Shown: piece by piece, positions 45,424-56,505 of the stretch | How the letters are laid out: each line of letters begins with the position of its first letter | Position numbering within the stretch: the stretch's first letter is position 1 | NCBI RefSeq assembly: GCF_042477335.2 | Contig: NC_091249.1 | Coordinates: 44,996,001 to 45,060,000 of the forward strand | DNA: 64,000 nucleotides | Direction: 5' to 3' | Source of the DNA: Ovis canadensis | Lineage: Eukaryota > Chordata > Mammalia > Artiodactyla > Bovidae | The notes under the pieces: generated by a model | Told to the model about the DNA's origin: nothing | What the model saw: the letters and a program-made list of their open reading frames with translations, nothing else | The model's database searches: none | Translations under genes and position numbers: made by a program

Positions 45424-45670
45424 CATTATCTGCGTCATGAAGATCTTTTTGTACAGTTCTTCTCTGGATTCTTGCCACCTCTTCTTAATATACTCTGCTT
45501 CTGTTAGGTCCATACCATTTCTGTCCTTTACTGTGCCCATCTTTGCATGAAATGTTCCCTTGATGTCTCTAATTTTCTTGAAGAGATCTCTAGTCTTTCC
45601 CATTCTATTGTTTAGAACTAACACCCCAAATTTCATGGCTGCAATCACCATCTGCAGTGATTTTAGAGCC
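45424..45670 (-). mobile_element. BovB, inverted 5' part
   Basis: The minus strand encodes the linker 'MGKTRDLFKKIRDIKGTFHA' (about 45424-45613). After a 15-bp unclear spacer comes a 43-bp minus piece of the post-RT region (45628-45670). It joins the plus-oriented part at 45671. Confidence 0.85.
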
Positions 45671-46215
45671 ATGAAATTAAAAGATGCTTACTTCTGGGAA
45701 GGAAGGTTATGACCCACCTAGATAGCATATTAAAAAGCAGAGATATTACTTTGCCAACAAAGGTCTGTCTAGTCAAGGCTATGGTTTTTCCGGTGGTCAT
45801 GTATGGATGTGAGAGTTGGACTGTGAAGAAGGCTGAGCGCCGAAGAATTGATGCTTTTGAACTGTGGTGTTGGAGAAGACTCTTGAGAGTCCCTTGAACT
45901 GCAAGGAGATCCAACCAGTCCATCCTAAAGCAGATCAGTCCTGTTGTTCATTGGAAGGACTGATGCTAAAGCTGAAACTCCAGTATTTTGGCCACTTCAT
46001 GCAAAGAGTTGACTCATTGAAAAAGACCTTGATACTGGGAGGGATTGGGGGCAGGAGGAGAAGGGGACGACCCAGGATGAGATGGCTGGATGTCATCACT
46101 GGCTTGATGGACATGAGTTTGAGTAAACACCGGGAGTTGGTGATGGATAGGGAAGCCTGGTGTGCTGCAGTCTGTGGGGTAGCAAAGAGTCGGACACAAC
46201 AGAGAGACTGAACTG
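45671..46215 (+). mobile_element. BovB, 3' part
   Basis: Starts 'atgaaattaaaagatgctta' and covers '[19 protein letters not shown]' (45709-45897), the C-terminal domain and the tail 'agactgaactga' (46215). Together with 45424-45670 it forms a BovB insertion whose 5' part is inverted. Confidence 0.95.
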
Positions 46216-46364
46216 ATTTACAAAAAGTCATTTTATAGAGGTGCTTTAAATAAGGTAACTACAATGTGTAGTATAGTACCCTTGAACTAACTTTTACCAT
46301 CCCTAGACCTGAAGAGGGACAGATTCCATTGACTGAGAAGTAAAACCCCAGTTATTCTTTCATT
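46216..46364. other. Unclassified spacer
   Basis: Short sequence between BovB and the L1ME-like 3'UTR. Nothing is recognised. Confidence 0.35.
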
Positions 46365-47741
46365 CACTTTGATAATCACAAATTTGTACAACCATTACTA
46401 CAGTGTACTTTTCGAACATGTTCATCATCCTAAGAAGAAACCCCCCTGTACCTATTTGCAGTCATTCCATATTTCCCATCTAACCCTTTTGGAAACTACA
46501 CCAGTCCCACTTTGTCTTTATGGATTTGCCTATACTGAGTACAGTACAGATATACTCTATTTTATTTATCCATTGATCAAGTTGATGGACATTTAGTATA
46601 TTTTCACCTTTTGGTTATTATGCATAATGCTATGAACATTCATATACCTGGGTACATATGTTTTCATTTCTCTTGAGTATATATCCTCAGGGAATGGATT
46701 TTCTGGGCTATAGGGTAACTTTATGCTTAACACTTTGAAGAACTGTCAAAATATTTTACAAAGTAGCTGCACCATTTTACATTCCCACCAGCAATATATG
46801 AAGAATATGAATTCTGAACATCTTCACTAATACTTGGTATTATCTTTTATTTAAAACATCCTAGTGGATGTCACCCAATATCTCAGTGTAATTTTGATTT
46901 ACGTTTCCTCAATGACATCATTGGGCATCATTTATTTCCTGATCATTTGTTTATGTTCTTTGGAGAAATGTCTATTCATACCCCATGCTAGGTATTTAAA
47001 TTGCACTCTTTGTCTTTTTACTTTCATGGTGGTATTCTTTGAAGCACAAAACTTTTAAATTTTGATGAATTTCAATTTAACTTTTTTTTTTTTTTTTACT
47101 GGTGTCACATCTAAGAAATCATGGCATAGTATATGGTAATGAAAATGTATTCATGTTTTATTCAAAGAGTTTTAACTCTTACATGAAGATATGATTTATG
47201 TATATGATTTCATATACATGTATGGTGTGAGGTAGAGACTCAAAGGCATTCTTTTTTAGGTAGATATCCAGTTGGCACACCACTATTTGTTGAAAAGATT
47301 ATTCTTTCCCAACTGAATTGTCTAGGCACGTTGACTGAAAATCAGAGCCAAATGTGAAGGTTTATCTTCTGAGACTTCACTTCTGTTCCACTGATTTATA
47401 TCACTATCCTTATGTCATTACCATGTTGTCTTGATTACTGTAGCTTGGTACTAAATTTTGAAATAGAGTGAGCCTTCTAATTTCTTCTTTTCCCAGATTG
47501 TTTGGGCTCTCCATTTCCATATCATTTTAAAATCAGATTATCAATTTATGAATTAAACAGCTAAAATATTGATAGGAATTACATTGAATCTGTAGATCAA
47601 TTTGGGGAGTATTGTCCTTTTTAACTGTTCTGGTACATGAATATGAGAAATCCAGTTTTTTTAGATTTTCTTTAATAGCTTTTAACATTTTGTATTTTTC
47701 AGTATATAAGTTAGGGGCTTTTCTTTTTGCTAAATATATTT

Positions 47742-48010
47742 CTGCTGCTGCTATTGCTGCTAAGTCTCTTTAGTCTTGTCCGACCCTGTGAAACCCCAGA
47801 GACGGCAGTCCATCAGGCTCCCCCGTCCCTGGGATTCTCCAAGCAAGAACACTGGAGTGGATTGCCATTTCCTCCTCCAATGCATCAAAGTGAAAAGTGA
47901 AAGTGAAGTTGCTCAGTCGTGTCCGACTTGTAGCAACCCCATGGACTGCAGCCCACCAGGCTCCTCCGTCCATGGGATTTTCTAGGCAAGAGTACTGGAG
48001 TGGGGTGCCA
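47742..48010 (-). mobile_element. BOV-A2 SINE, minus
   Basis: CTG-rich left end, two BOV-A units and the 'gaaaagtgaaagtgaagttg' linker near 47892. Almost full length. The TSD is unclear. Confidence 0.95.
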
Positions 48011-48027
48011 TACTTATCTGTTTTTTG

Positions 48028-48235
48028 GGCTTCCCTCATGGCTCAGTTGGTAAAGAATCCACCTGCAATGCAGGAGACCTGGGATCGATCCCTGGGTTGG
48101 GAAGATCCCCTGAAGGGGAGGACATGGCAACCCACTCTAGTATTATTGCCTGGAGAATCCCCATGGACAGAGGAGCCTGGCAGGCTACAGCCCGTGGGGC
48201 AGAAAGAGTCGGACACAACTGAGTGACTAAGCACG
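48028..48235 (+). mobile_element. Bov-tA SINE, plus
   Basis: The head 'gggcttccctcatggctcag' is followed by the body. TSD 'tctgttttttg' (48017-48027) and 'tctattttttg' (48236-48246), one mismatch. It lies 17 bp from the BOV-A2 and in the opposite orientation. Confidence 0.95.
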
Positions 48236-48406
48236 TCTATTTTTTGTTGCTACTATCAATGAGATTGTTTTCTTAATTTCAGTTTTGTATTCTTCATTGC
48301 TAGTATATATAAATACAATTATTTCTTTATGTATCAATATTTTATCTTGCATATTGTTGTACTTGTTTATTCTAATCAGTTTTTAGTTGATATATTGACT
48401 GTTTCT

Positions 48407-49067
48407 TTTTTTTAATCTTTTTTAGTTTTTTATTTTTTAAATTTTAATATCTTTAATTCTTACATGCGTTCCCAAACATGAACCCCCCTCCCACCACCCT
48501 CCCCATAACATCTCTCTGGGTCATCCCCATGCACCAGCCCCAAGCATGCTGCATCCTGCGTCAGACATAGACTGGCGATTCAATTCTTACATGATAGTAT
48601 ACATGTTAGAATGTCATTCTCCCAAATCATCCCACCCTCTCCCTCTCCCTCTGAGTCCAAAGGTCCGTTATACACCTCTGTGTCTCTTTCCCTGTCTTGC
48701 ATACAGGGTCGTCATTGCCATCTTCCTAAATTCCATATATATGTGTTAGTATACTGTATTGGTGTTTTTCTTTCTGGCTTACTTCACTCTGTATAATCGG
48801 CTCCAGTTTCATCCATCTCATCAGAACTGATTCAAATGAATTCTTTTTTACGGCTGAGTAATACTCCATTGTGTATATGTACCACAGCTTTGTTATCCAT
48901 TCATCTGCTGATGGACATCTAGGTTGTTTCCATGTCGTGGCTATTATAAACAGTGCTGCGATGAACATTGGGGTACATGTGTCTCTTTCAATTCTGGTTT
49001 CCTCAGTGTGTATGCCCTAGTACAGCCGCTATGGAGAACAGTGTGGAGATTCCTTAAAAAACTGCAA
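48407..49067 (-). mobile_element. Young bovine-type L1 insertion with 5' inversion
   Basis: A perfect 15-bp TSD 'atattgactgtttct' lies at 48392-48406 and 49068-49082. A T-rich (A-tail) start, the 3'UTR and the ORF2 C-terminus are minus to about 49019. Then 49020-49067 switches to the plus strand ('gctatggagaacagtgtgga'), encoding '[15 protein letters not shown]'. This is the classic twin-priming 5' inversion of L1. Confidence 0.95.
48726..48968 (-). pseudogene. L1 ORF2 C-terminus, intact to its stop
   Basis: An 80-codon open stretch with 'LWYIYTMEYYSAVKKNSFES' and a natural-looking end 'SILTHIYGI'. It is the best-preserved L1 protein fragment in the window, consistent with the perfect TSD. 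Confidence 0.9.
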
Positions 49068-50017
49068 ATATTGACTGTTTCTAATATAGGATCATGTCAT
49101 CTATAATTGGAGTAATCTTTACATCTTCCTATCTAATTTGAATGTCTTCTATTTCTTTGCATTTTATTACTGCCCTGAGTAGTAAAAAGTTGAATAGAAG
49201 TGGTAAGAGCAGATTTTCTTCTTTATTCCTGATATTAGAGAGAAGGCATCCAGCCATTTCCCAATAAGTATGATGTTCGCTAAGGGTTTTTCATAGAAGC
49301 TCCTTACCAGGTTGAAGCAATTCCATTCTCTTCCTAGTTTGTTGGTCTTCATCTGCTGAGATGATCAGGTGATTGCTGTCCTTTATTCTGTGACTGTGGT
49401 GTAATCCTTTGATTGATTTTCAGATGTTAAAACAACCTGTTGTGGGGCATGCCACTTGGTCATGGAATATAACTCTTTTTATAGGTTGCTGGATTCAATT
49501 TGCTAGTTTTTATGAGCATTGGTCTGTATTTTTCTTGTTATCTTTTTGTATGGTTTCAGCATCAGGGTGATTGTAGTCTAATAAAATGAGACAAAAGGCG
49601 GTGGGTTTTTTTTTATTTTTTGGAAGAATTTTTGAAGAATTGATCAAGAATTCTTCTCTAAGTATTTGGTAGAATTCACTAGTGAGGCCATCTTGCCCTG
49701 AGGTTTTTTTTTAGATAATAATGAATACTTTAATCTCTTTGCTGTGTATAGATCTATTCAAATAATTTCATTCTTCTTGCATCTGTCTTGGTAGTTTACA
49801 TCTTTCTAGGAATTTGTCCATTTCATTTCAGTTATCCAATTTGTTGGCATATAGCTATTCAAAATTAAGCTGTCCCTTAATATCTGTTTTATGTCTGAAA
49901 AGTCTAGTAATTGTTCCTCTCTCATTCTTTAGTAATTTGAGTCTTCTCTTTTTTCTTCATAAATCTAGCTAAGTTTTATCACTTTTGGTGACCTATTCAA
50001 ATAACCATTTTATTATT

Positions 50018-50105
50018 GCTGTTTTGTTTCTAAGTCATGTCTGACTCTTTGCAACTCTGTGGTCTTTGCCTGCTAGGCTCTTCTGTCCATGGGTTTCCCA
50101 AGCAA
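50018..50105 (-). mobile_element. BOV-A SINE, left piece, split by BovB
   Basis: 'gtttctaagtcatgtctgac' to 'gtttcccaagcaaaa' is the first half of a BOV-A unit. The remainder resumes at about 50921 after the BovB. Confidence 0.85.
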
Positions 50106-50114
50106 AAATACTTG

Positions 50115-50920
50115 TTCAGTTCAGTCGCTCAGTCATGTCCAGCTCTTTGCGACCCCATGAACTGCAGCATGCCAGGCCTCCCTGTCCATCACCAACTGCC
50201 GGAGTCCACCCAAACCTATGTCTATTGAGTCGGTGATGCCATCCAACCATCTCATCCTCTGTCATCTCCTTCTCCTCCTGCCCTCAATCTTTCCCAGCAT
50301 CAGGGTCTTTTCCAACAACTCAGCTCTTCACATCAGGTGGCCAAAGTATTGGAGTTTCAGCTTCAACATCAGTTCTTCCAATGAACACCCAGGACTGATC
50401 TCCTGTAGGATGGACTGGTTGGATCTCCTTGCAGTCCAAGGGACTCTCAAGAGTCTTCTCCAACACCACAGTTCAAAAGCACCAATTCTTCAGTGCTCAG
50501 CTGTCCTTATAGTAAAACTCTCACATCCATACATGACTACTGGAAAAACCATAGCCTTGACTAGATGGACCTTTGTTGGCAAAGTAATGTCTCTGCTTTT
50601 TAATATGCTGTCTAGGTTGGTCGTAACTTTCCTTCCAAGGAGTAAGGGAAAGGGAAGTCGCTCAGTCGTGTCCGACTCTTAGCGACACCATGGACCACAG
50701 CCTACCAGGCTCCTCTGTCCATGGGATTTTCCAGGCAAGAGTACTGGAGCGGGGTGCCATCACCTTCTCTGCAATGGAGTAAGTGTCTTTTAATTTCACT
50801 GCAATCACCATTTGCAGTGATTTTGGAGCCCAAAAATAAAGTCAGTCACTGTTTCTCCATCTATTTGCCATGAAGTGATGGAACCGGATACCATGATCTT
50901 TGTTTTCTAAATGCATTTCT
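50115..50920 (-). mobile_element. BovB 3' end, minus, nested in BOV-A and hosting a SINE
   Basis: The tail 'ttcagttcagtcgctcag' starts at 50115. The element covers the C-terminal region to the palm ('ccatgatctttgttttct', about 50909). TSD 'aaatacttg' lies at 50106-50114 and 50921-50929. It is interrupted by a BOV-A at 50647-50775. Confidence 0.95.
50647..50775 (-). mobile_element. BOV-A monomer SINE inside BovB
   Basis: One BOV-A unit ('gaagtcgctcagtcgtgtcc' to 'caccttctctgc') with an 8-bp TSD 'ggagtaag' at 50639-50646 and 50776-50783. Confidence 0.95.
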
Positions 50921-50955
50921 AAATACTTGAGTAGGTTGCTATTTCCTTCTCCAAA
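50921..50955 (-). mobile_element. BOV-A SINE, right piece
   Basis: 'aaatacttgagtaggttgct' and 'atttccttctcc' complete the BOV-A unit begun at 50018. Confidence 0.85.
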
Positions 50956-51691
50956 TCATTTTATTACTTCAATGATTTTTTAAATTGTTTTACTGTTCTA
51001 TTTCATTAATTCCACTCAAATATTTTCATTTCCTTCTTTTGGCTTGGTTTGGGATTAACTTGCTCTTCTTTGGATAGTTTTTGAAAGTGGGGTTTTATAT
51101 AGGGATTTGCAATTTTATTCTATTTTTTAAAAAAAACTAAATAAATTTACAGCTCTAAATTTTCCTCTAAAAAGTGACTTTGCTCTATCTGCCAAGTTTA
51201 AGTATACTGTGGTTTTGGTTTCATTTGTCTCTTGCTTTGTAATTTCTTTTTTGTTTCATTTTGATTTATTATTTAGGAGTATGTTATTTCATTTCTACAT
51301 ATTTGTAGACTTTTTTTAATGTTATTAAGTTCTAATTTCATTCCACTGTTTGGAAAACATCCCTGTTTGATTTCAATGTTTTTGAATTTATTGAAGATTT
51401 TCTTATGACTTAACATATGATCTACCTTAAAGAATGTTCCATATGCACTTGAGCAGAATATATATATTCTGCCCTTGTTTTGTGGAGTGTTGTGTTGATG
51501 TCTGTTTAGTTCATAGTGTTGTTTAACACTTCTACTCCCCTGTTGTTCTTTTGTCTAGTTATTCTATTTATTACTGAAAGTAAAGTTTCTAAGTAAGTCT
51601 CTTATTATTTTCCAAATGTCTCTTCTTTCAATTATGCTAGTTTTTGCTCCATGTATTTTGAGGCTTTTTTTGTTATTTTGTTTAATATAAT

Positions 51692-51880
51692 TTTAAAATG
51701 AGATGTAATTGACAGACTATTTTATTAGTTGTAGGTGTACAACATAATGATTAGATACTTGTATTTATTGTGACGTGATCACCATAGTTAGTCCAGTTAA
51801 CACCCATAGTTAGTCCAGTTAACACCACACCTAATTACTATTTTTTTCCTAGTGATGAGAACTTTAAAGATCTACTGTTT
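51692..51880 (-). mobile_element. L1M-type 3'UTR fragment nested in L1, with tandem duplication
   Basis: 'tgtacaacataatgattaga' near 51736 is the L1M 3'UTR in antisense, inserted in L1 endonuclease-region sequence. It holds a perfect 22-bp tandem duplication at 51783-51804/51805-51826. Confidence 0.7.
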
Positions 51881-52325
51881 TAGAAACTTTCAAACATACA
51901 CTGCAACATTGCTATGTTTTCCTGATGGATTGACAATCTTGTCATTGTAAAACATCCTCAGTTGTTTCTAGTAACAGTTTTTGTGTTGAGATGTATTTGA
52001 TATTATTAAAGCCACAGTATCATCCTTTTACTTACAGCCATCGTGCTGTAGTATTTTCCATTCTTTTGTTTTAATCTGTTTGTGTATTTGCTTCTATAAT
52101 GAGTATCCAATATAAAGCCTCTGTTTTTGTTTAACCAGGGCTGCCAATTTGTCTTTGATTGGTCAGGTTGTTCATTTAAATGTAATATTATTGCTCTCAA
52201 AATAAGATTTACATCTTCTATTTGCTACTTGTTCTGTGGATGTCTTAATGTCTTTTCTGTTCCTCTATTTGATTCCTATTTAAAATATATCTTTGAAAAT
52301 TTCTGCCTAGCTACATATTTTTTAA
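51881..52325 (-). mobile_element. L1 LINE, endonuclease/5' side, antisense (right part)
   Basis: 'ctgatggattgacaatcttg' (about 51922) and 'gtttaaccagggctgccaat' (about 52129) continue the L1 interrupted at 51691. Degenerate. Confidence 0.6.
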
Positions 52326-52458
52326 TAAATAGATATTTATTTTGTTGAGATAGAAATTAAAGCTGTACAACATGTTAACTTTATTCATTTACATATTGTA
52401 ATATGATTACCATTGTAGAGATAAATAACACCTCTGTCACTTTATATAATTATCTTTT
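52326..52458 (-). mobile_element. L1M 3'UTR fragment, antisense
   Basis: 'gagatagaaattaaagctgt', 'acaacatgttaactttattc' and 'atatgattaccattgtagag' match an L1M 3'UTR. It is cut by the next L1 at about 52459. Confidence 0.65.
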
Positions 52459-53286
52459 TTTTTAAACTGTAGTTGATGTAAAATGTTAGTTTCAGGTATA
52501 CAGCAAAAATATCCATATATATATATTCTTTATAAGATTCTTTCTGCTTATAAGTTATTATAAAATTTTGAGTAGTTACCAGGAGGTTCTTGTTGGTTCC
52601 CTAATTTATACATATATAGTAGTCTGTATAGGTTAATTCCAAACTCCTAGTTTATCCCTTACCCCCTTTCCTCTTGGTAACCAGAAGTTTATTTTCTATG
52701 TTTGTGGGTCCACTTCTGTTTTATATATAGGACTACTTGCATCATTAAGTTATTTTAGATACCATATATAAGTGATGCTATATACTATTTGTCTTTATAT
52801 GTTTGGCTTATCTCACTTAGCATGATAATCTGTAGATACATCTATATAGCTGCAAATGACATTATTCCATTCATTTTATAGCTGCATAATATTCCATTAT
52901 ATATATGTAACACATCTTGTTTATCCATTCCGCTATTGGTGGACATTTAGGCTACATGTCTAGTGTATACAGTGCTGCAGTGAACTTTGGGGTGAATATA
53001 TCTTTTTGAATTAATGGTTTTCTCTGGATATATGTCCCAGGTGTGGGATTTCAGGATCATATGGTGGCTCTATTTTCAGTTTTTTAAGGAACCTCCATAC
53101 TGTTCTCCATAATTGCTGTACCAATTTACATTCCCATCAACAGTGTAGGAGAGTTCCCTTTTTTCTACCTTCTCTCCAGCATTTATTATTCATAGACTTT
53201 TTAATCCTGGCAGTCCTGACTGGGTTGAGGTGATACTGCATTTCTCTAGTTTTAGTAGTTTTGATTTGCATTTCTTCTCTAATAAT
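52459..53286 (-). mobile_element. L1 LINE 3' end, antisense, left of BovB
   Basis: T-rich start, 3'UTR (52470-52720), then ORF2 C-terminal landmarks: 'ttccattcgctattggtgga'-type near 52925, 'gtgctgcagtgaactttggg' (about 52971) and 'acattcccatcaacagtgta' (about 53128). It resumes briefly after the BovB at about 55372. Confidence 0.8.
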
Positions 53287-53381
53287 TCAGTTCAGTTCAG
53301 TCGCTCAGTCCTGTCTGACTCTTTGCAACCCCATGAATCGCAGCACGCCAGGCCTCCCTGTCCATTACCAACTCCCGGAGT

Positions 53382-54161
53382 TCACTCAGACTCATGTCCA
53401 TCGAGTCTGTGATGCCATCCAGCCATCTCATCCTCTGCCATCCCCTTCTCCTCCTCCTCCAGAGTCTTTTCCAATGAGTCAACTCTTCCCATGAGGTGGC
53501 CAAAGTACTGGAGTTTCAGCTTTAGCATCATTCCTTCCAAAGAAATCCCAGGGCTGATCTCCTTCAGAATGGACTGGTTGGATCGCCTTGCACTCCAAGG
53601 GACTCTCAAGAGTATTCTCCAACACCACAGTTCAAACGCATCAATTCTTCGGCGCTCAGCCTTCTTCACAGTCCAACTCTCACATCCATACATGACCACA
53701 GGAAAAACCATAGCCTTGACTAGATGGACCTTAGTTTGCAAAGTAATGTCTCTGCTTTTGAATATGCTATCTAGGTTGGTCATAACTTTTCTTCCAAGGA
53801 GTAAGTGTCTTTTAATTTCATGGCTGCAGTCACCATCTGCAGTGATTTTGGAGCCCCCCAAAATAAAGTCTGACACTGTTTCTACTGTTTCCCCATCTAT
53901 TTCCCATGAAGTGATGGGACCAGATGCCATGATCTTCGTTTTCTGAATGTTGAGCTTTACGCCAACATTTTCACTCTCCTCTTTCACTTTCATCAAGAGG
54001 CTTTTTAGCTCCTCTTCACTTTCTGCCATAAGGGTGGTGTCATCTGCATATCTGAGGTTATTGATATTTCTCCCAGCAATCTTGATTCCAGCTTGTGTTT
54101 CTTCTAGTCCAGCATTTCTCATGATGTACTCTGCATATAAGTTAAATAAGCAGGGTGACAA
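53382..54161 (-). pseudogene. BovB ORF2 C-terminal RT half, 259 open codons
   Basis: The longest open frame in the window. Order: 'SPCLFNLYAEYIMRNAGL' (RT block before the catalytic box), 'RYADDTTLMAESEEELKSL' with an intact YADD box, then 'GGSKITADGDCSHEIKRHLL' and '[11 protein letters not shown]'. It has no upstream endonuclease or fingers in the same frame, so it cannot make an active protein. The open length points to a fairly recent insertion. Confidence 0.95.
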
Positions 54162-54236
54162 TATACAGCCTTGACATACTCCTTTTCCTATTTGGAACCA
54201 GTCTGTTGTTCCATGTCCAGTTCTAACTGTCGCTTC

Positions 54237-54482
54237 CTAACCTGCATACAGATTTCTCAAGATGCAGGTCAGGTGGTCTGGTATTCCCATCTCTTTTAGA
54301 ATTTTCCACAGTTTATTGTGACCCACACAGTCAAAGGCTTTGGCATAGTCAATAAAGCAGAAATAGATGTTTTTCTGGAACTCTCTTGCTTTTTCCATGA
54401 TCCAGCGGATGTTGACAATTTGATCTCTGGTTCCTCTGCCTTTTCTAAAACCAGCTTGAGCATCAGGGAGTTCACGGTTCAC
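54237..54482 (-). pseudogene. BovB RT fingers/palm fragment with motif A
   Basis: 'AQAGFRKGRGTRDQIV' then 'CFIDYAKAFDCVGHNKLW', with the motif A aspartate present. It is separated from the YADD frame by a stop or frameshift near 54236-54162. Confidence 0.95.
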
Positions 54483-54500
54483 ATATTGCTGAAGTCTGGC

Positions 54501-55256
54501 TTAGAGAATTTTGAGCATTACTTTACTAGCATGTGAGATGAGTGCAATTGTGCGGTAGTCTGAGCATTCTTCTGCATTGCCTTTCTTTGGGATTGGAATG
54601 AAAACTGACCTTTTCCAGTCCTGTGGCCACTGCTGAGTTTTCCAAACTTGCTGGCATATTGAGTGCAGCAGTTTCACAGCATCATCTTTCAGGATTTGAA
54701 ACAGCTCAACTGGAATTCCATCTCCTCCACTAGCTTTGTTCGTAGTGATGCTTTCTAAGGCCCACTTGACTTCACATTCCAAGATGTCTGGCTCTAGATT
54801 AGTGATCACATCATCATGATTATCTGGGTCGTGAAGATCTTTTTTGTACAGTTCTTCCATGTATTCTTGCACCTCTTCTTAATATCTTCTGCTTCTGTTA
54901 GGTCCAGACCATTTCTGTCCTTTATCAAGCCCATCTTTGCATGAAATGTTCCCTTGGTATCTCATTTTCTTGTAGAGATCTCTAGTCTTTCCCATTCTGT
55001 TGTTTTCCTCTATTTTTTTGCATTGATCGCTGAAGAAGGCTTTCATATCTCTTCTTGCTATTCTTTGGAACTCTGCATTCAGATGCTTATATCTTTGCTT
55101 TTCTCCTTTGCTTTTTGCCTCTCTTCTTTTCACAGCTATTTGTAAGGGCTCCCCAGACAGCCATTTTGCTTTTTTGCATTTCTTTTCCATGGGGATGGTC
55201 TTGATCCCTGTCTCCTGTACAATGTCATGAACCTCATTCCATAGTTCATCAGGCAC
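54501..55256 (-). pseudogene. BovB RT N-terminal and linker fragments
   Basis: The minus frame at 54501-54872 contains 'KASGGDGIPVELF' and 'VFIPIPKKGNAEECSDYRTI', the first RT blocks. The frame at 54879-55256 contains 'MGKTRDLYKKM', the linker between endonuclease and RT. They are split by a stop and frameshift at about 54873. Confidence 0.9.
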
Positions 55257-55371
55257 TGTATCTATCAGAAATAGACCCTAAAATCTATTTCTCACTTCCA
55301 CTGTATAATCATAAGGGATTTGATTTAGGTCATACCTGAATGGTCTAGCAGTTTTCCCTACTTTCTTCAAT

Positions 55372-56055
55372 ACTGAGTATCTTCTCATGGGCCTTTTGGC
55401 TATCACGGTCCTTTCTTCTTAGTAGTTGGAATGGTGAAATTCTAGTCTCTTAGCAAGTTTGATGGTTATAATACAATATACTTGTCTATATTCATTGTAT
55501 AGTCATCTGTATTCATTGTATTATATTTCTAGAACTTATTTACTACATTTTGTAAGTTTTTACCCTTAAACAACATCTGTCCTATCCCTCCAGCCTCCAC
55601 CAACTTGGGACCAATATTTTTTGTTTTTATAAGTTTGACTTTTTAAAATTCTACATATAAGTAGAAGCATTTATACTTAGCATACTTGTCAAGGTTTATC
55701 CATATTGTCCCGTATGACAGAATGTTTTTCTCTTTCGTGGCTGACTACTAATCTATTAATTCTATTATATCTGTACCACCTTTTCAAATATGTCATCATT
55801 TATTGATGAGCACTTACATAGCTTCCATATCTTGGTTATTTTAAATAATGTTGCAGTGAAGATGAAAGTGCATATATCTGTTGTTTTCTTCAGATAAAAA
55901 TGCCAAAGTAGAATTGCTGAATAATAATGATAGTTCTATTTCTAATTTTTCAGGAACTGTCATACTATTTCCCAAATGTGTGCACCAATTTGCATTCCCA
56001 CCAGCAATGCACAAGGGTTCCTTTTTCTCTACAGCCTCATCAATACTTCTTTACC
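55372..56055 (-). mobile_element. L1 pieces: resumed L1 and L1M-type 3'UTR/ORF2 C-term, antisense
   Basis: 'tactgagtatcttctcatgg' continues the L1 split at 53286. From about 55440 a further L1M 3'UTR and ORF2 C-terminus follow: 'taagtttgactttttaaaat' (about 55630), 'cacttacatagcttccatat' (about 55810) and 'tgcattcccaccagcaatgc' (about 55990). Confidence 0.7.
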
Positions 56056-56505
56056 TCTTTGTTGTTTTAAAAATTATTATAATGAATATAGTGGATTTAC
56101 AATATTGTGTTCTAAGTGTACAGCACAGTAACCCAATAGTTTGCAGATTATATTGTACTATGGGTTACTATAAGGTAATGGTATGATTTTCTGTGCTACA
56201 GAATATATCTTTGTTACAACCTCTTTCATATATATAGTAGTTTTTACCTGTCAATCCCATAACCCTATTTCTCCCTACCCCTTCCTCTTCTCTTTGGTAA
56301 TTACAAGCTTGTTTTCTTCATCTGTGAATGTTTCTGTTTTGCATACACGTTATTTTCACTTTTAGGATTCTACATGTAATTGATATCATATGGCATTTGT
56401 TTTTTCTGATGTATTTCACTAAAGCATATTAATCTCTAGGTTCATCAATAATGCTACAAATTGACCATATTTCATTCTTTTTTATGGCTGAGTACTAATG
56501 TATTA

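Larger units (their letters stand above)
46365..51691 (-). mobile_element. Long L1 LINE, antisense, heavily interrupted (left and middle part)
   Basis: The L1ME-like 3'UTR (46365-46600) and ORF2 C-terminus to RT (46600-47740, 48240-48400, 49083-50020) are followed by the endonuclease side (50956-51691). Landmarks: 'tgatgatgtcattgggcat'-type antisense near 46910, 'ggatcatgtcatctataatt' near 49090, 'gttccatatgcacttgagca' near 51436. It hosts BOV-A2, Bov-tA, a young L1, a BOV-A and a BovB. It may be a composite of more than one old copy. Confidence 0.7.
53287..55371 (-). mobile_element. Longest BovB in the window (~2.1 kb), minus, 5'-truncated
   Basis: The 3' tail is at the left, then the C-terminal domain, the RT with all major blocks, and the linker upstream of the RT to about 55371 ('ccctactttcttcaat'). 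The endonuclease domain is missing. A small deletion near 53455-53460 removes sequence that other copies keep ('ccagcatcag'). It is the best-preserved BovB here. It splits an antisense L1. Confidence 0.95.

Noticed and set aside
4982..50955. Dispersed repeats as a CRISPR array
   Set aside because: Copies are hundreds to thousands of bases apart, in both orientations, with TSDs. They are SINEs and LINE tails.
53382..55256. Reverse-transcriptase frames as a bacterial retron, diversity-generating element or group II intron
   Set aside because: Sequence and order match BovB LINE ORF2, with the BovB 3' tail. The surrounding DNA is a eukaryotic L1/SINE landscape.
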